DNA from: Hyphomicrobiales bacterium
Lineage (GTDB): Bacteria > Pseudomonadota > Alphaproteobacteria > Rhizobiales > Hyphomicrobiaceae
Length of the DNA: 14,838 bases
Assembly: GCA_017304275.1 (NCBI GenBank)
Contig: JAFKKW010000216.1
Location: forward strand, 1-14,838
Direction: 5' to 3'
Part shown: in pieces, positions 1 through 6,615 of the stretch
How positions within the stretch are numbered: position 1 is the stretch's first letter
Layout of the letters: each line of letters starts with the position of its first letter
The notes under the pieces: model-generated
Seen by the model: only the letters and a program-made list of their open reading frames with translations
Database searches by the model: none
What the model was told of the DNA's origin: nothing
Translations under genes and position numbers: made by a program

Positions 1-510
1 CTCACCATCGAGGAGAACCTCGCCCTCGCCGCCGCGCGCGGACGTCGGCGTGGCCTCGGGCTGGCGCTCGGCAGCATCCGCCGCGAGGAGTTCCGCGAGC
101 GCGTCGCCGAGCTGAAGCTCGGCCTCGAGAACCGCATGCAGGATCGCATGGACCTGCTCTCGGGCGGCCAGCGCCAGGCGCTGTCGCTGGTGATGGCGAC
201 GCTGTCCGGCAGCGAGGTGCTGCTGCTCGACGAGCACACGGCGGCGCTCGATCCGGGCATGGCCGAGTTCGTCATGGAGCTGACCCAGTCGCTCGTCGAC
301 AAGCACAAGCTGACGACGATGATGGTCACCCATTCGATGCGGCAGGCGCTCGACTATGGCAGCCGCACCGTGATGCTGCATGGCGGCAAGGTGATCCTCG
401 ACGTCGTCGGCGAGAGCCGGAAGAACCTGACGATCGAGGACCTGATCGAGATGTTCCGCAAGGCCCGCGGCGGCGAGACCCTCGACGACGACGCCCTGCT
501 GGTGAGCTGA
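1..510 (+). CDS. ABC transporter ATP-binding protein, COG1101/TrpZ-like, 3' part
   Basis: This is the C-terminal 169 residues of an ABC ATPase, which would power import of a small solute through a membrane partner lying off the left edge. The reading frame is open from base 1. Visible parts are the signature LSGGQ (visible residues 53-57), Walker B LLLDE (74-78), the D-loop ALDP and the H-loop histidine (H111, in VTHSM). The Walker A half, roughly the first 95-100 residues, is outside the window. After Walker B the sequence is DEHT, not the common DEPT; I recall this histidine as typical of the COG1101 group, whose members sit with a PF04392-type binding protein and include streptococcal TrpZ. 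The substrate cannot be read from this fragment. The gene ends 18 bp before the stop of a convergent small gene. The ATPase call is certain; the subfamily is likely. Confidence 0.9.
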   Translation, partial: LTIEENLALAAARGRRRGLGLALGSIRREEFRERVAELKLGLENRMQDRMDLLSGGQRQALSLVMATLSGSEVLLLDEHTAALDPGMAEFVMELTQSLVDKHKLTTMMVTHSMRQALDYGSRTVMLHGGKVILDVVGESRKNLTIEDLIEMFRKARGGETLDDDALLVS

Positions 511-528
511 CGGCCGTCCCCGCGCCGT

Positions 529-765
529 TCAGGCTGTCCGCGTCTCGAAATGCGGGCAGCCGAAATCCCGCGACGGAATCACGGGATAGGGGAAGCCCGC
601 CTTCGGCGTCGAATTGGTCGGGCTGAGCGCCCTCCCCTTGTTGGCCTCGTTGACGCAGCGCAGGCCGAGGCCGACGCCGATCCCCCAGAAGAGCGAGCTG
701 CAGTTCCGACACGTGCCACACCCGCTCGGCGCGGCGGAAGCCGGGCTGTTCGTCGTGCTGGCCAT
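529..765 (-). CDS. Small cysteine-rich protein of unknown function
   Basis: This 78-residue protein belongs to no family I can name. It has five cysteines: C16, C19 and C22 form a CxxCxxC cluster, followed by C37 and C70, with H72 in a CPHF motif near the end. This pattern suggests a small zinc- or other metal-binding fold. The middle (GIGVGLGLRC) and the tail (PVIPSRDFGCPHFE) look like real protein, not random GC-rich coding. The ATG has a GGAG nine bases upstream, a good ribosome binding site. No signal peptide or membrane helix is evident. It lies 29 bp downstream of the truncated dapE stop on the same strand and converges with the ABC ATPase gene, so it may be co-transcribed with dapD-dapE. 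Existence is probable; function is unknown. Confidence 0.62.
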   Translation of the reverse strand: MASTTNSPASAAPSGCGTCRNCSSLFWGIGVGLGLRCVNEANKGRALSPTNSTPKAGFPYPVIPSRDFGCPHFETRTA

Positions 766-794
766 GGCGGGAATCTCCGTTCAATGCGATCCCG

Positions 795-1715
795 CTAGGA
801 TCGCCGGATCGGGCGGAGCTTCCAAGCAACGGAATTCCGGGCGTCGCCGGTTCCGGAGAACTCGAGATCGTAGGCGGCGTTGATGGTCGCAGCCGCCGCC
901 GCACACTGCTCGCGCACCCAGGCTTCGATGGTCGGGCGGCGCCAGGTGTCGTTGTAGCGGATGTTGAAGGTGGCGCGTGCCTCGGCAGGGATGACGTTGG
1001 CGGCGCGGTTCGGCACGGACAGAACCGTCACCTGCAGGTTCGACGGCTCGAAGTCCGGCGTGCCGCGGTCGATCTCGACCGACGAGAGTCGGTCGAGGAT
1101 GCGCGCGAGCTTCGGGATCGGATTGTCGGCTTTCGCCGGATAAGCGGCGTGACCCTGCTTGCCGCGGACGACGATCTCCGCCGTCAGCGAGCCGCGGCGG
1201 CCGATCTTGATCTCGTCGCCGAGCGTGTCCGGGTTCGACGGCTCGCCGACGATGCAGACATCCAGTGTTTCCCCGCGCGATTTCAGCCAGTCGAGCACTT
1301 TCATCGTGCCGTTGATGGACGGGCCTTCCTCGTCGCCCGTGACGAGGTGGCGCAATGCGGCGGCGACGAAGCAGGCGACGCCGCCCTTCATGTCGACGGC
1401 GCCGCGGCCGTAGAGCCTTCCATCGCGGATCTCGCCCGCGAACGGCGGCACGGTCCAGGCGGCGAGGTCGCCCGGCGGCACGACGTCCGTGTGACCGGCA
1501 AAGCAAAGGTGCGGGGCGGACGCGCCGATGCGCGCGTACAGGTTTTCGACGTCCGGCGTGCCGGGCTCGGTGAAGGTCATGCGGTGACATGTGAAGCCTG
1601 CTGGCTTCAGCACGCTTTCGAGCAACGTCAGGGCGCCGCCTTCTGCCGGCGTCACGCTTTCGCAGCGGATCAAGGCCTGCGTGAGGGCGACGGGATCGGT
1701 TGCGGTGACGGTCAT
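795..1715 (-). pseudogene. dapE: Truncated succinyl-diaminopimelate desuccinylase (dapE)
   Basis: DapE is a cytoplasmic di-zinc M20 hydrolase that removes succinate from N-succinyl-LL-diaminopimelate in lysine and peptidoglycan synthesis. The N-terminal metal-site motifs are present: H75 (AGHTDVVPPG), D108 (GRGAVDMKGG), D128-E130 (TGDEEG) and E158 (VGEPSNP). The lid-domain motifs GRRGSL, QGHAAYP and NVIPAEA follow. Two parts are missing. Between L124 and V125 about 13 residues are absent compared with E. coli DapE, removing the strand that precedes the DEE motif. After SGTGDA (to residue 292) the family sequence stops and an unrelated 14-residue tail follows, so the GGTSD loop and the last metal-ligand histidine are gone. 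The product is 306 residues against about 375-385 normally. Its ATG overlaps the stop of the upstream gene (ATGA), implying coupled translation. The enzyme is probably inactive, unless the lesions are assembly errors. Confidence 0.85.
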
Positions 1716-2449
1716 GTGGCGTTCGGCCTTTGGGTGTGCGCGGACGGGTGCGGGACATGGTCGCCCGGCAGCGCTTCGATGATGGTAATCTTCTGCCAGA
1801 TCTTGCCGGAAAGATCCGAGGTCAAAAGCTCGATGTCACCCACGGTTTCGACGACGACGGGGTCGCTCAGCTTCTCGGCATAGAGGGCAGCGCACTTCGC
1901 GGTCAGCGAGAGCAGCTCGGAGCAGTAGTCGAGATAGCGGATCAGCTCGAACGGCGTCATGGGCCGGTCCGGCGAGGACTTGGTGGTGATCTGGCCGAGC
2001 ATGCTCGGGTCCTTGGTGAGCTGGTGCATGTCGACGACATGGACGATCGAGCGCAGCTCGTGCAACGCCTTCAGGGCACGATCGCGCTTCCAGCGTGTTT
2101 CGAGCGACGCCAGGAAGTAGGCCGCGCCGCCGATGACGATGAGGAGGTTCACGCCGGCGTCGACGCCCTGCATCATCTCGGATAGCTCGTCGGATGTCTT
2201 GAGCGAGGAGGCTTCGAGGGCGAGCAGGACAGCGAGCGCGACCACGACGGCCAGCAGCGCCAGGAGCGAAAGCCTGAGGCCCCAGATCGGCCGGGAGACG
2301 TCGGCGATGCGCTTCGACGTCTGCTTTGCCAGCTCGACGACCTCGCTGCAGACGCGGCTCAGGCCCGAGCCCGGAAAGCGCTGGCCGATACGCTCCTCGA
2401 GCGCGCCGAGCGTGGCGATGATCTTGGCTGGGTCGAGAGAGCGGTACAT
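1712..2449 (-). CDS. Two-TM membrane protein of unknown function, coupled to dapE
   Basis: I do not recognise this 245-residue protein. It has a soluble N-terminal part, two hydrophobic segments at about residues 58-80 and 99-116, and a soluble C-terminal half of about 125 residues. The likely topology is a hairpin in the inner membrane. A short charged linker (SSLKTSDELSEMMQ) joins the helices, and basic residues (RWKRDRALK) follow the second. The start is the ATG giving MYRSLDP: it has AGAGG seven bases upstream. Longer in-frame starts would read through a REP-like palindrome at 2488-2510. The stop overlaps the dapE start by four bases, and dapD lies upstream on the same strand, so the three genes may form one transcript. 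Location suggests a link to envelope or DAP metabolism, but nothing in the protein shows it. Confidence 0.8.
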   Translation of the reverse strand: MYRSLDPAKIIATLGALEERIGQRFPGSGLSRVCSEVVELAKQTSKRIADVSRPIWGLRLSLLALLAVVVALAVLLALEASSLKTSDELSEMMQGVDAGVNLLIVIGGAAYFLASLETRWKRDRALKALHELRSIVHVVDMHQLTKDPSMLGQITTKSSPDRPMTPFELIRYLDYCSELLSLTAKCAALYAEKLSDPVVVETVGDIELLTSDLSGKIWQKITIIEALPGDHVPHPSAHTQRPNAT

Positions 2450-2487
2450 GGACGGGCCTCTGGACCGAGTCTCGTAGAGGCCCCTGG

Positions 2488-2510
2488 ATGGCCGGGTCAA
2501 GCCCGGCCAT
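2488..2510. repeat. REP-like palindrome, type A (single copy)
   Basis: A perfect inverted repeat ATGGCCGGG / CCCGGCCAT flanks a five-base loop (TCAAG), in the gap between dapD and the two-TM gene. It is preceded by CCCTGG. The same core recurs at 11119-11141 and, with changed stem bases, at 11056-11078. Such elements are common between genes in alphaproteobacteria. There is no T-run after it, so an ordinary Rho-independent terminator is unlikely. Confidence 0.8.
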
Positions 2511-2566
2511 GGAGTGCAAAGGGAAATATGCGCGTGCGGCGACAAAGCTGCCGTCGCGCCGGCGCG

Positions 2567-3403
2567 TCAATCGCGCAGAAGCTCGTTGATCGAGGTCTTG
2601 GAGCGGGTCTTCTCGTCGACGCGCTTGACGATGACGGCGCAGTAGAGGTTCGGGCCCGGCTCGCCGTTCGGCAGCGGCTTGCCCGGCATGGTGCCGGAGA
2701 CGACGACCGAGTAGGGCGGGACCTTGCCGAAATGCTTCTCGCCCGTTGCGCGGTCGATGATGGTGGTCGAGGCGCCGATGTAGACGCCCATCGAGAGCAC
2801 CGAGCCCTCACCAACCTGCACGCCCTCGGCCACCTCGGCGCGGGCGCCGATGAAGCAGTTGTCCTCGATGATGACGGGGCCGGCCTGCAGCGGCTCCAGG
2901 ACGCCGCCGATGCCGGCGCCGCCGGAAATGTGGCAATTCTTGCCGATCTGGGCGCAGGAGCCGACTGTGGCCCAGGTGTCGACCATGGTGCCGCTATCGA
3001 CGCGGGCGCCCAGGTTGACGAACGACGGCAGCAGGACGGCGCCGGGCGCGATGTAGGCCGAGCGGCGGACGACGGCGCCCGGGAGCACCCGGAAGCCGCC
3101 CTTCTTGAAATCCTCGGCGGTCCAGCCCGCGAACTTGGGCGGCACCTTGTCCCAGTAGAAGGAGCCCGCGGGGCCGCCCGGGATGAGGTCCATGTCGGTC
3201 AGGCGGAACGACAGCAGCACCGCCTTCTTGAGCCACTGGTTGACGACCCATTCGCCGTCCTTCTTCTCGGCGACGCGGGCTTCGCCCCGGTCCAGGAGGT
3301 CGAGGGCCGTGTCGACGGCATCGCGCACCGCGCCCTTGGTTGCAGGGGTCACGCTGTCACGGGTTTCCCAGGCCGCTTCGATCGTCGTCTGAAGGTCGCT
3401 CAT
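2567..3403 (-). CDS. dapD: Tetrahydrodipicolinate N-succinyltransferase
   Basis: DapD transfers succinate from succinyl-CoA to tetrahydrodipicolinate, the entry step of the succinylase route to meso-diaminopimelate and lysine, in the cytoplasm. The 278 residues fit the family (E. coli 274). An N-terminal helical domain (about 1-105) contains KAVLLSFRL. A left-handed beta-helix made of hexapeptide repeats follows (about 108-215), with NLGARVDSGTMVDTWATVGS and the loop HISGGAGIGGVLEP that is highly conserved in DapD. The C-terminal cap reads KVPPYSVVVSGTMPGK. I chose the ATG that gives MSDLQTTIEAAWE, which matches the usual family start. An ATG four codons upstream lies directly against the GAGGG ribosome binding site and is too close to use it. 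No lesion is visible, in contrast to dapE downstream. Confidence 0.97.
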   Translation of the reverse strand: MSDLQTTIEAAWETRDSVTPATKGAVRDAVDTALDLLDRGEARVAEKKDGEWVVNQWLKKAVLLSFRLTDMDLIPGGPAGSFYWDKVPPKFAGWTAEDFKKGGFRVLPGAVVRRSAYIAPGAVLLPSFVNLGARVDSGTMVDTWATVGSCAQIGKNCHISGGAGIGGVLEPLQAGPVIIEDNCFIGARAEVAEGVQVGEGSVLSMGVYIGASTTIIDRATGEKHFGKVPPYSVVVSGTMPGKPLPNGEPGPNLYCAVIVKRVDEKTRSKTSINELLRD

Positions 3404-3626
3404 GCCCGTTTCCATCCCTCTTGGCTCGTCTGGGAGGCGTTCATGACCGCACATCCGGGGGCTGTCAATGCTCGGCGGCTCGGGGCCGCGACCCCTCGTG
3501 GCGAACGGGGAAAGGCAAACCTCGCGTTAATCCGATTGGTCTAAGATTACCGACGTGACGTGCGCTGGTGCGCCGGTTCGTGACGCCGTGCGGGCTTCGT
3601 TTTGTAATGCGTAGGGGGAGGTCGCA

Positions 3627-4106
3627 GTGCGTAGATCCCAGGACCTTGGGGTGGCGAGCAACGTGGTGACGGGCGGTCCGTGGACCGCGCGCGACGCCTA
3701 CATCGCCGAGACGGCGGTGATCCTCGACAGGCTAACGGCGAAGATCGAGCGGCTCGAGCGGCAGGAGGAGGCGCTGGTGCGCCGCGTTGCCGAACTCACC
3801 GAACACGCGCAACAGGTCAATCGGTTTCAGGCGCTTGCAGAAAGTCTCAGAAACTCAAGAGACTATAAGCTCGATGAAGTCTTCCGGATGGTGAAGGAGG
3901 TGCGCGGGCGGGTCGAGGCCATCGAAGGGCCGCGGACCGAGTTCAATGGGCTGACGCACAAGACGTTCGGTGCCATCGATCGCAAGCTCGCGGAGCTATC
4001 CGCGGCGCGACGCGGCAGTCTGCGCTGGGGCGGCGGTTACCTGCAGTCGGCCGGGGTCATCATCGGCTTCGTGGCCGTCATGGCCGTCATGGCACGGTTT
4101 AGCTGA
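3627..4106 (+). CDS. Coiled-coil protein with C-terminal membrane anchor, unknown function
   Basis: This 159-residue protein is not one I recognise. Residues about 24-100 are rich in Glu, Arg, Leu and Ala with heptad-like spacing (LDRLTAKIERLERQEEALVRR), so a coiled coil is likely. A second amphipathic stretch follows at about 110-128. A single hydrophobic segment at about 139-157 ends two residues before the stop, giving a tail-anchored layout with the coiled coil probably in the cytoplasm. The start is GTG, chosen because GGGGGAGG lies five bases upstream, an excellent ribosome binding site. dapD diverges from it across 223 bp. An AT-richer patch at about 3527-3550 may hold its promoter, but I cannot define boxes. 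It converges on tlpA with a 23-bp gap. The gene is probably real; its role is unknown. Confidence 0.78.
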   Translation: MRRSQDLGVASNVVTGGPWTARDAYIAETAVILDRLTAKIERLERQEEALVRRVAELTEHAQQVNRFQALAESLRNSRDYKLDEVFRMVKEVRGRVEAIEGPRTEFNGLTHKTFGAIDRKLAELSAARRGSLRWGGGYLQSAGVIIGFVAVMAVMARFS

Positions 4107-4129
4107 CCTCCTGACGTCGTCGCACGTCC

Positions 4130-4789
4130 TCACAACCCCGCGGCGCGCATCTGCTCCATGACGAGCGCCTTGGCAGGCTCGGAATCCCATTCGGCCGGGC
4201 CGGGCAAGCGGCCGATCTCGCGGCCCTCAGCGTCGATGAGGATGGTCGTCGGCATGCCGATGGCCTTCAACGCGGAGCCCGAGCGCGTGGTCGGGTCGGC
4301 GTAGAGCTGCAACGATTTCACATTGATGCCATCGAGGAACTTGCGCGCGGCCTGGATGCCGGTGCGGTCCACCGCCAGGGCCACCACCTGGAACGTATCG
4401 GAGCCGAGCTCTTGCTGCAGGCGGTCGAGGGAGGGCATCTCCTCGCGGCACGGCGCGCACCAGGTCGCCCAGAGATTGAGAAGCACGGTCTTGCCGCGGA
4501 AGTCCTTCAGGGTCTTCGGAGTGCCGGCTTCGTCAACGAAGTTAACGTCGGCCAGCGGCTCGGGCGCCGCCTTGAAGACAAAGGCCGGCAGACCCGGCGC
4601 GCGGCGGCGGGTCGCCGTGGCGTCCTTTTCCTGCCGAGGGGCTGCATTCTCGGACAGGCTGGTGTTGTCAGGGCGGCCGAGCGTGCCGTATACCGCCGCA
4701 AAGCCGACAAGAGCCGCGATTGCGGCCATGGCGACGACGGCCGTCGTGCTCGTTCGGGGCGCGCCGGGCGGATTGCTGTTTTCGTTCAT
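4130..4789 (-). CDS. tlpA: TlpA-type membrane-anchored thioredoxin
   Basis: This is a thiol-disulfide oxidoreductase held in the inner membrane with its thioredoxin domain in the periplasm. In Bradyrhizobium, TlpA is a reductant needed to build cytochrome aa3 (copper-site maturation). The 219 residues include an N-terminal anchor (about 16-37), a disordered linker (about 40-66), and a TlpA/AhpC-like domain from about 70. The active site WATWCAPC has C111 and C114, and the cis-proline is P180 (IGMPTT). The family feature LPGPAEWDSE is near the end. Length and end motifs match Bradyrhizobium TlpA (about 221 residues). The start ATG (MNENSNPP) precedes the anchor; the ribosome binding site (GGAAAGAG) is close and imperfect. 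Its start lies 40 bp from that of argH, which diverges, as in other Hyphomicrobiales. Confidence 0.93.
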   Translation of the reverse strand: MNENSNPPGAPRTSTTAVVAMAAIAALVGFAAVYGTLGRPDNTSLSENAAPRQEKDATATRRRAPGLPAFVFKAAPEPLADVNFVDEAGTPKTLKDFRGKTVLLNLWATWCAPCREEMPSLDRLQQELGSDTFQVVALAVDRTGIQAARKFLDGINVKSLQLYADPTTRSGSALKAIGMPTTILIDAEGREIGRLPGPAEWDSEPAKALVMEQMRAAGL

Positions 4790-4829
4790 CGCTCTTTCCG
4801 ATTCCTGGGTCTCGCGGAGGGCCCGTCCC

Positions 4830-6239
4830 GTGACAGAGAAAAACGCCAACAAGATGTGGGGCGGCCGGTTCGCCGCCTCGCCGGCCGAGATCATGGAGGA
4901 GATAAATGTCTCGGTCTCCTTCGACAAGGCGCTCGCGCCGCAGGACATCCGCGGCTCCAAGGCGCATGCGGCGATGCTTGGCGAGGCCGGGATCATCACC
5001 AAGACCGATGCGCGGGAGATCCTGAGGGGTCTCGACCAGGTGGCGGCGGAGATTGCCGACGGCAGCTTCACGTTCTCGCGTGCGCTCGAGGACGTGCACA
5101 TGAACGTCGAGAGCCGCCTCAAGGAGCTGATCGGCACGCCGGCTGGGCGGCTGCACACGGCGCGCTCGCGCAACGACCAGGTGGCGACCGACTTCCGGCT
5201 GTTCGTGCGCGATGCGACGGACGGGATCATCGCCGCCATCGGCGCGCTGCAGGCGGTGCTGGTCGGCAAGGCCGACGCGCACGCGGCCACCGTCATGCCC
5301 GGCTTCACGCATCTGCAGCCGGCGCAGCCGGTCACGTTCGGCCATCACATGCTCGCCTATGTCGAGATGCTGGGCCGCGACCGGGGCCGGTTCGTCGATG
5401 CGCGCAAGCGTCTCAACGAGTGCCCGCTCGGCTCGGCGGCACTGGCGGGGACGTCCTTCCCCATCGACCGGCAGAAGACGGCGGAGGTGCTGGGTTTCGA
5501 CCGGCCGATGGCGAATTCGCTGGACGGCGTCGCGGATCGGGACTTCGCGCTCGAGGTGCTGGCTGCATCGGCCATCACGGCGGTGCATCTCTCGCGTTTC
5601 GCCGAAGAGATCGTGATCTGGATGACGCCGCAGTTCGGCTTCATCCGGCTGTCGGACCGGTTCACGACCGGATCGTCGATCATGCCGCAGAAGCGCAACC
5701 CCGACGCGGCGGAGCTGGTGCGCGCCAAGGTCGGGCGCATCGCCGCGGCGTTCCAGAACCTGCTGGTGGTCATGAAGGGGCTGCCGCTCGCCTATTCCAA
5801 GGACATGCAGGAGGACAAGGAGGCGACCTTCGACGCGCTGGCGTCGCTGCGTCTGGCGCTCGCTGCCATGGCGGGGATGGTCGCGGATCTGGAGCCGGTC
5901 GCGGACGCCATGCGGGCGGCGGCGGGGCGCGGCTACTCAACGGCCACGGATCTCGCCGACTGGCTGGTGCGGGAGCTCAAGATGCCGTTCCGCGATGCGC
6001 ACCATGTGACCGGTGCCATCGTGAAGGCCGCCGAGGAGCGGGGATTGGATCTCGAGCAGGTGCCGCTGGACGTCATGCAGGCCATCGAGCCGCGGATATC
6101 GAACGGCGTTTACTCTGTTCTTTCGGTGGAGAACTCGGTAAAGTCCCGCAAGAGCTATGGGGGAACTTCGCCACAGAACGTCGCGAAAATGGCGCGGGCC
6201 TGGGCACGGCGCTTGGAAAAGGAGGCCGCCGGGCGCTAA
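4830..6239 (+). CDS. argH: Argininosuccinate lyase
   Basis: ArgH splits argininosuccinate into arginine and fumarate, the last step of arginine synthesis, as a cytoplasmic tetramer of the aspartase/fumarase superfamily. The 469 residues are a full-length enzyme. It opens with the typical KMWGGRF, has HTARSRNDQVATDFRL, the catalytic-histidine region TMPGFTHLQ-type motif (VMPGFTHLQPAQPVTFGHH, H161) and the fumarate-lyase signature GSSIMPQKRNPD at residues 281-292 with the catalytic serine loop. Start choice: GTG at 4830 has GGAGG nine bases upstream and gives a short tail before KMWGGRF; the ATG at 4854 is the alternative but has no clear ribosome binding site. The gene is followed by a 73-bp gap and the LptM-like gene, so co-transcription through to lysA is plausible. 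Confidence 0.97.
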   Translation: MTEKNANKMWGGRFAASPAEIMEEINVSVSFDKALAPQDIRGSKAHAAMLGEAGIITKTDAREILRGLDQVAAEIADGSFTFSRALEDVHMNVESRLKELIGTPAGRLHTARSRNDQVATDFRLFVRDATDGIIAAIGALQAVLVGKADAHAATVMPGFTHLQPAQPVTFGHHMLAYVEMLGRDRGRFVDARKRLNECPLGSAALAGTSFPIDRQKTAEVLGFDRPMANSLDGVADRDFALEVLAASAITAVHLSRFAEEIVIWMTPQFGFIRLSDRFTTGSSIMPQKRNPDAAELVRAKVGRIAAAFQNLLVVMKGLPLAYSKDMQEDKEATFDALASLRLALAAMAGMVADLEPVADAMRAAAGRGYSTATDLADWLVRELKMPFRDAHHVTGAIVKAAEERGLDLEQVPLDVMQAIEPRISNGVYSVLSVENSVKSRKSYGGTSPQNVAKMARAWARRLEKEAAGR

Positions 6240-6312
6240 AATCCGCCCGGTTTCCCTGCTAACCGTCGGAAGCTCCGCGGTTTTGGGCTGGTCACAATTG
6301 GGCTTGATCGAG

Positions 6313-6513
6313 ATGACGCGTTTTGTTCGCGCTGCCATGACCGTTTCGGCGCTAGCGTTCCTGCTAGCGGGCTGCGGCGTGCGTGGCGGCCTCGAGTCGC
6401 CGGCCGAAGCGAAGGCGCAGACGACGGCGGATGCCCAGTCCGGCGAGGGCAAGCCCCAGGGCGCGGCACCGAAGCCGCACAAGCCCTTCATTCTCGACGA
6501 CCTCGTCCGTTAG
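6313..6513 (+). CDS. lptM: LptM-like small outer-membrane lipoprotein
   Basis: This is a 66-residue lipoprotein. Its signal peptide has basic residues at 3 and 6, a hydrophobic core, and a lipobox LLAGC with the lipidated cysteine at C21. The mature protein begins CGVRGGLESP, close to the CGxKGPL start of the LptM (formerly YifL) family. It is then Ala-, Lys-, Gln- and Pro-rich and ends KPFILDDLVR. In E. coli, LptM binds LptD-LptE and helps the LPS translocon mature. In many proteobacteria this tiny gene sits just before lysA or dapF, as here. The ATG at 6313 has only a weak GAG before it; an internal ATG at 6337 would leave a short signal without the basic N-region. The lipoprotein call is firm; LptM assignment rests on the short motif and the neighbour lysA. 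Confidence 0.82.
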   Translation: MTRFVRAAMTVSALAFLLAGCGVRGGLESPAEAKAQTTADAQSGEGKPQGAAPKPHKPFILDDLVR

Positions 6514-6569
6514 CGTCCGGGGTTCGAATTCTGCGAGCGTCGCCGGGTTTCTCCCGCTATAGCTGCGTC

Positions 6570-6585
6570 GCCCGCTTTCGCGGGC
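6570..6585. repeat. Small hairpin upstream of lysA
   Basis: A six-base stem GCCCGC / GCGGGC closes a TTTC loop, 30 bp before the lysA start. No T-run follows, so it is not an ordinary intrinsic terminator. It could be a leader hairpin acting on lysA, or a decayed copy of the CCCGC/GCGGG-type palindromes found near 10920. Function is not shown. Confidence 0.4.
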
Positions 6586-6615
6586 CGTTGGTCTCAGCTC
6601 GGACGCTCCTTTCCC

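Noticed and set aside
220..245. DEHT in place of DEPT after Walker B as a possible ABC ATPase defect
   Set aside because: The catalytic Glu is intact, and the histidine is, as I recall, normal in the COG1101-type ATPases.
530..860. A frameshift as explanation for the early end of dapE
   Set aside because: No frame downstream encodes the missing GGTSD loop or the MHK-type ligand region, and only 29 bp separate the dapE stop from the next start, too little for the roughly 85 missing residues.
2488..2510. Intrinsic terminator between dapD and the two-TM gene
   Set aside because: The stem is strong but no T-run follows on either strand and the sequence matches the REP-like family.
2528..3544. 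A 338-codon + strand frame antisense to dapD
   Set aside because: Antisense shadow rich in Asp, Ala, Gly and Arg; the dapD strand is clearly coding.
4412..6262. A 616-codon open frame on the + strand overlapping tlpA and argH
   Set aside because: Composition is Arg/Gly/Ala-rich without domain motifs; it is the shifted frame of argH, whose catalytic motifs are intact.
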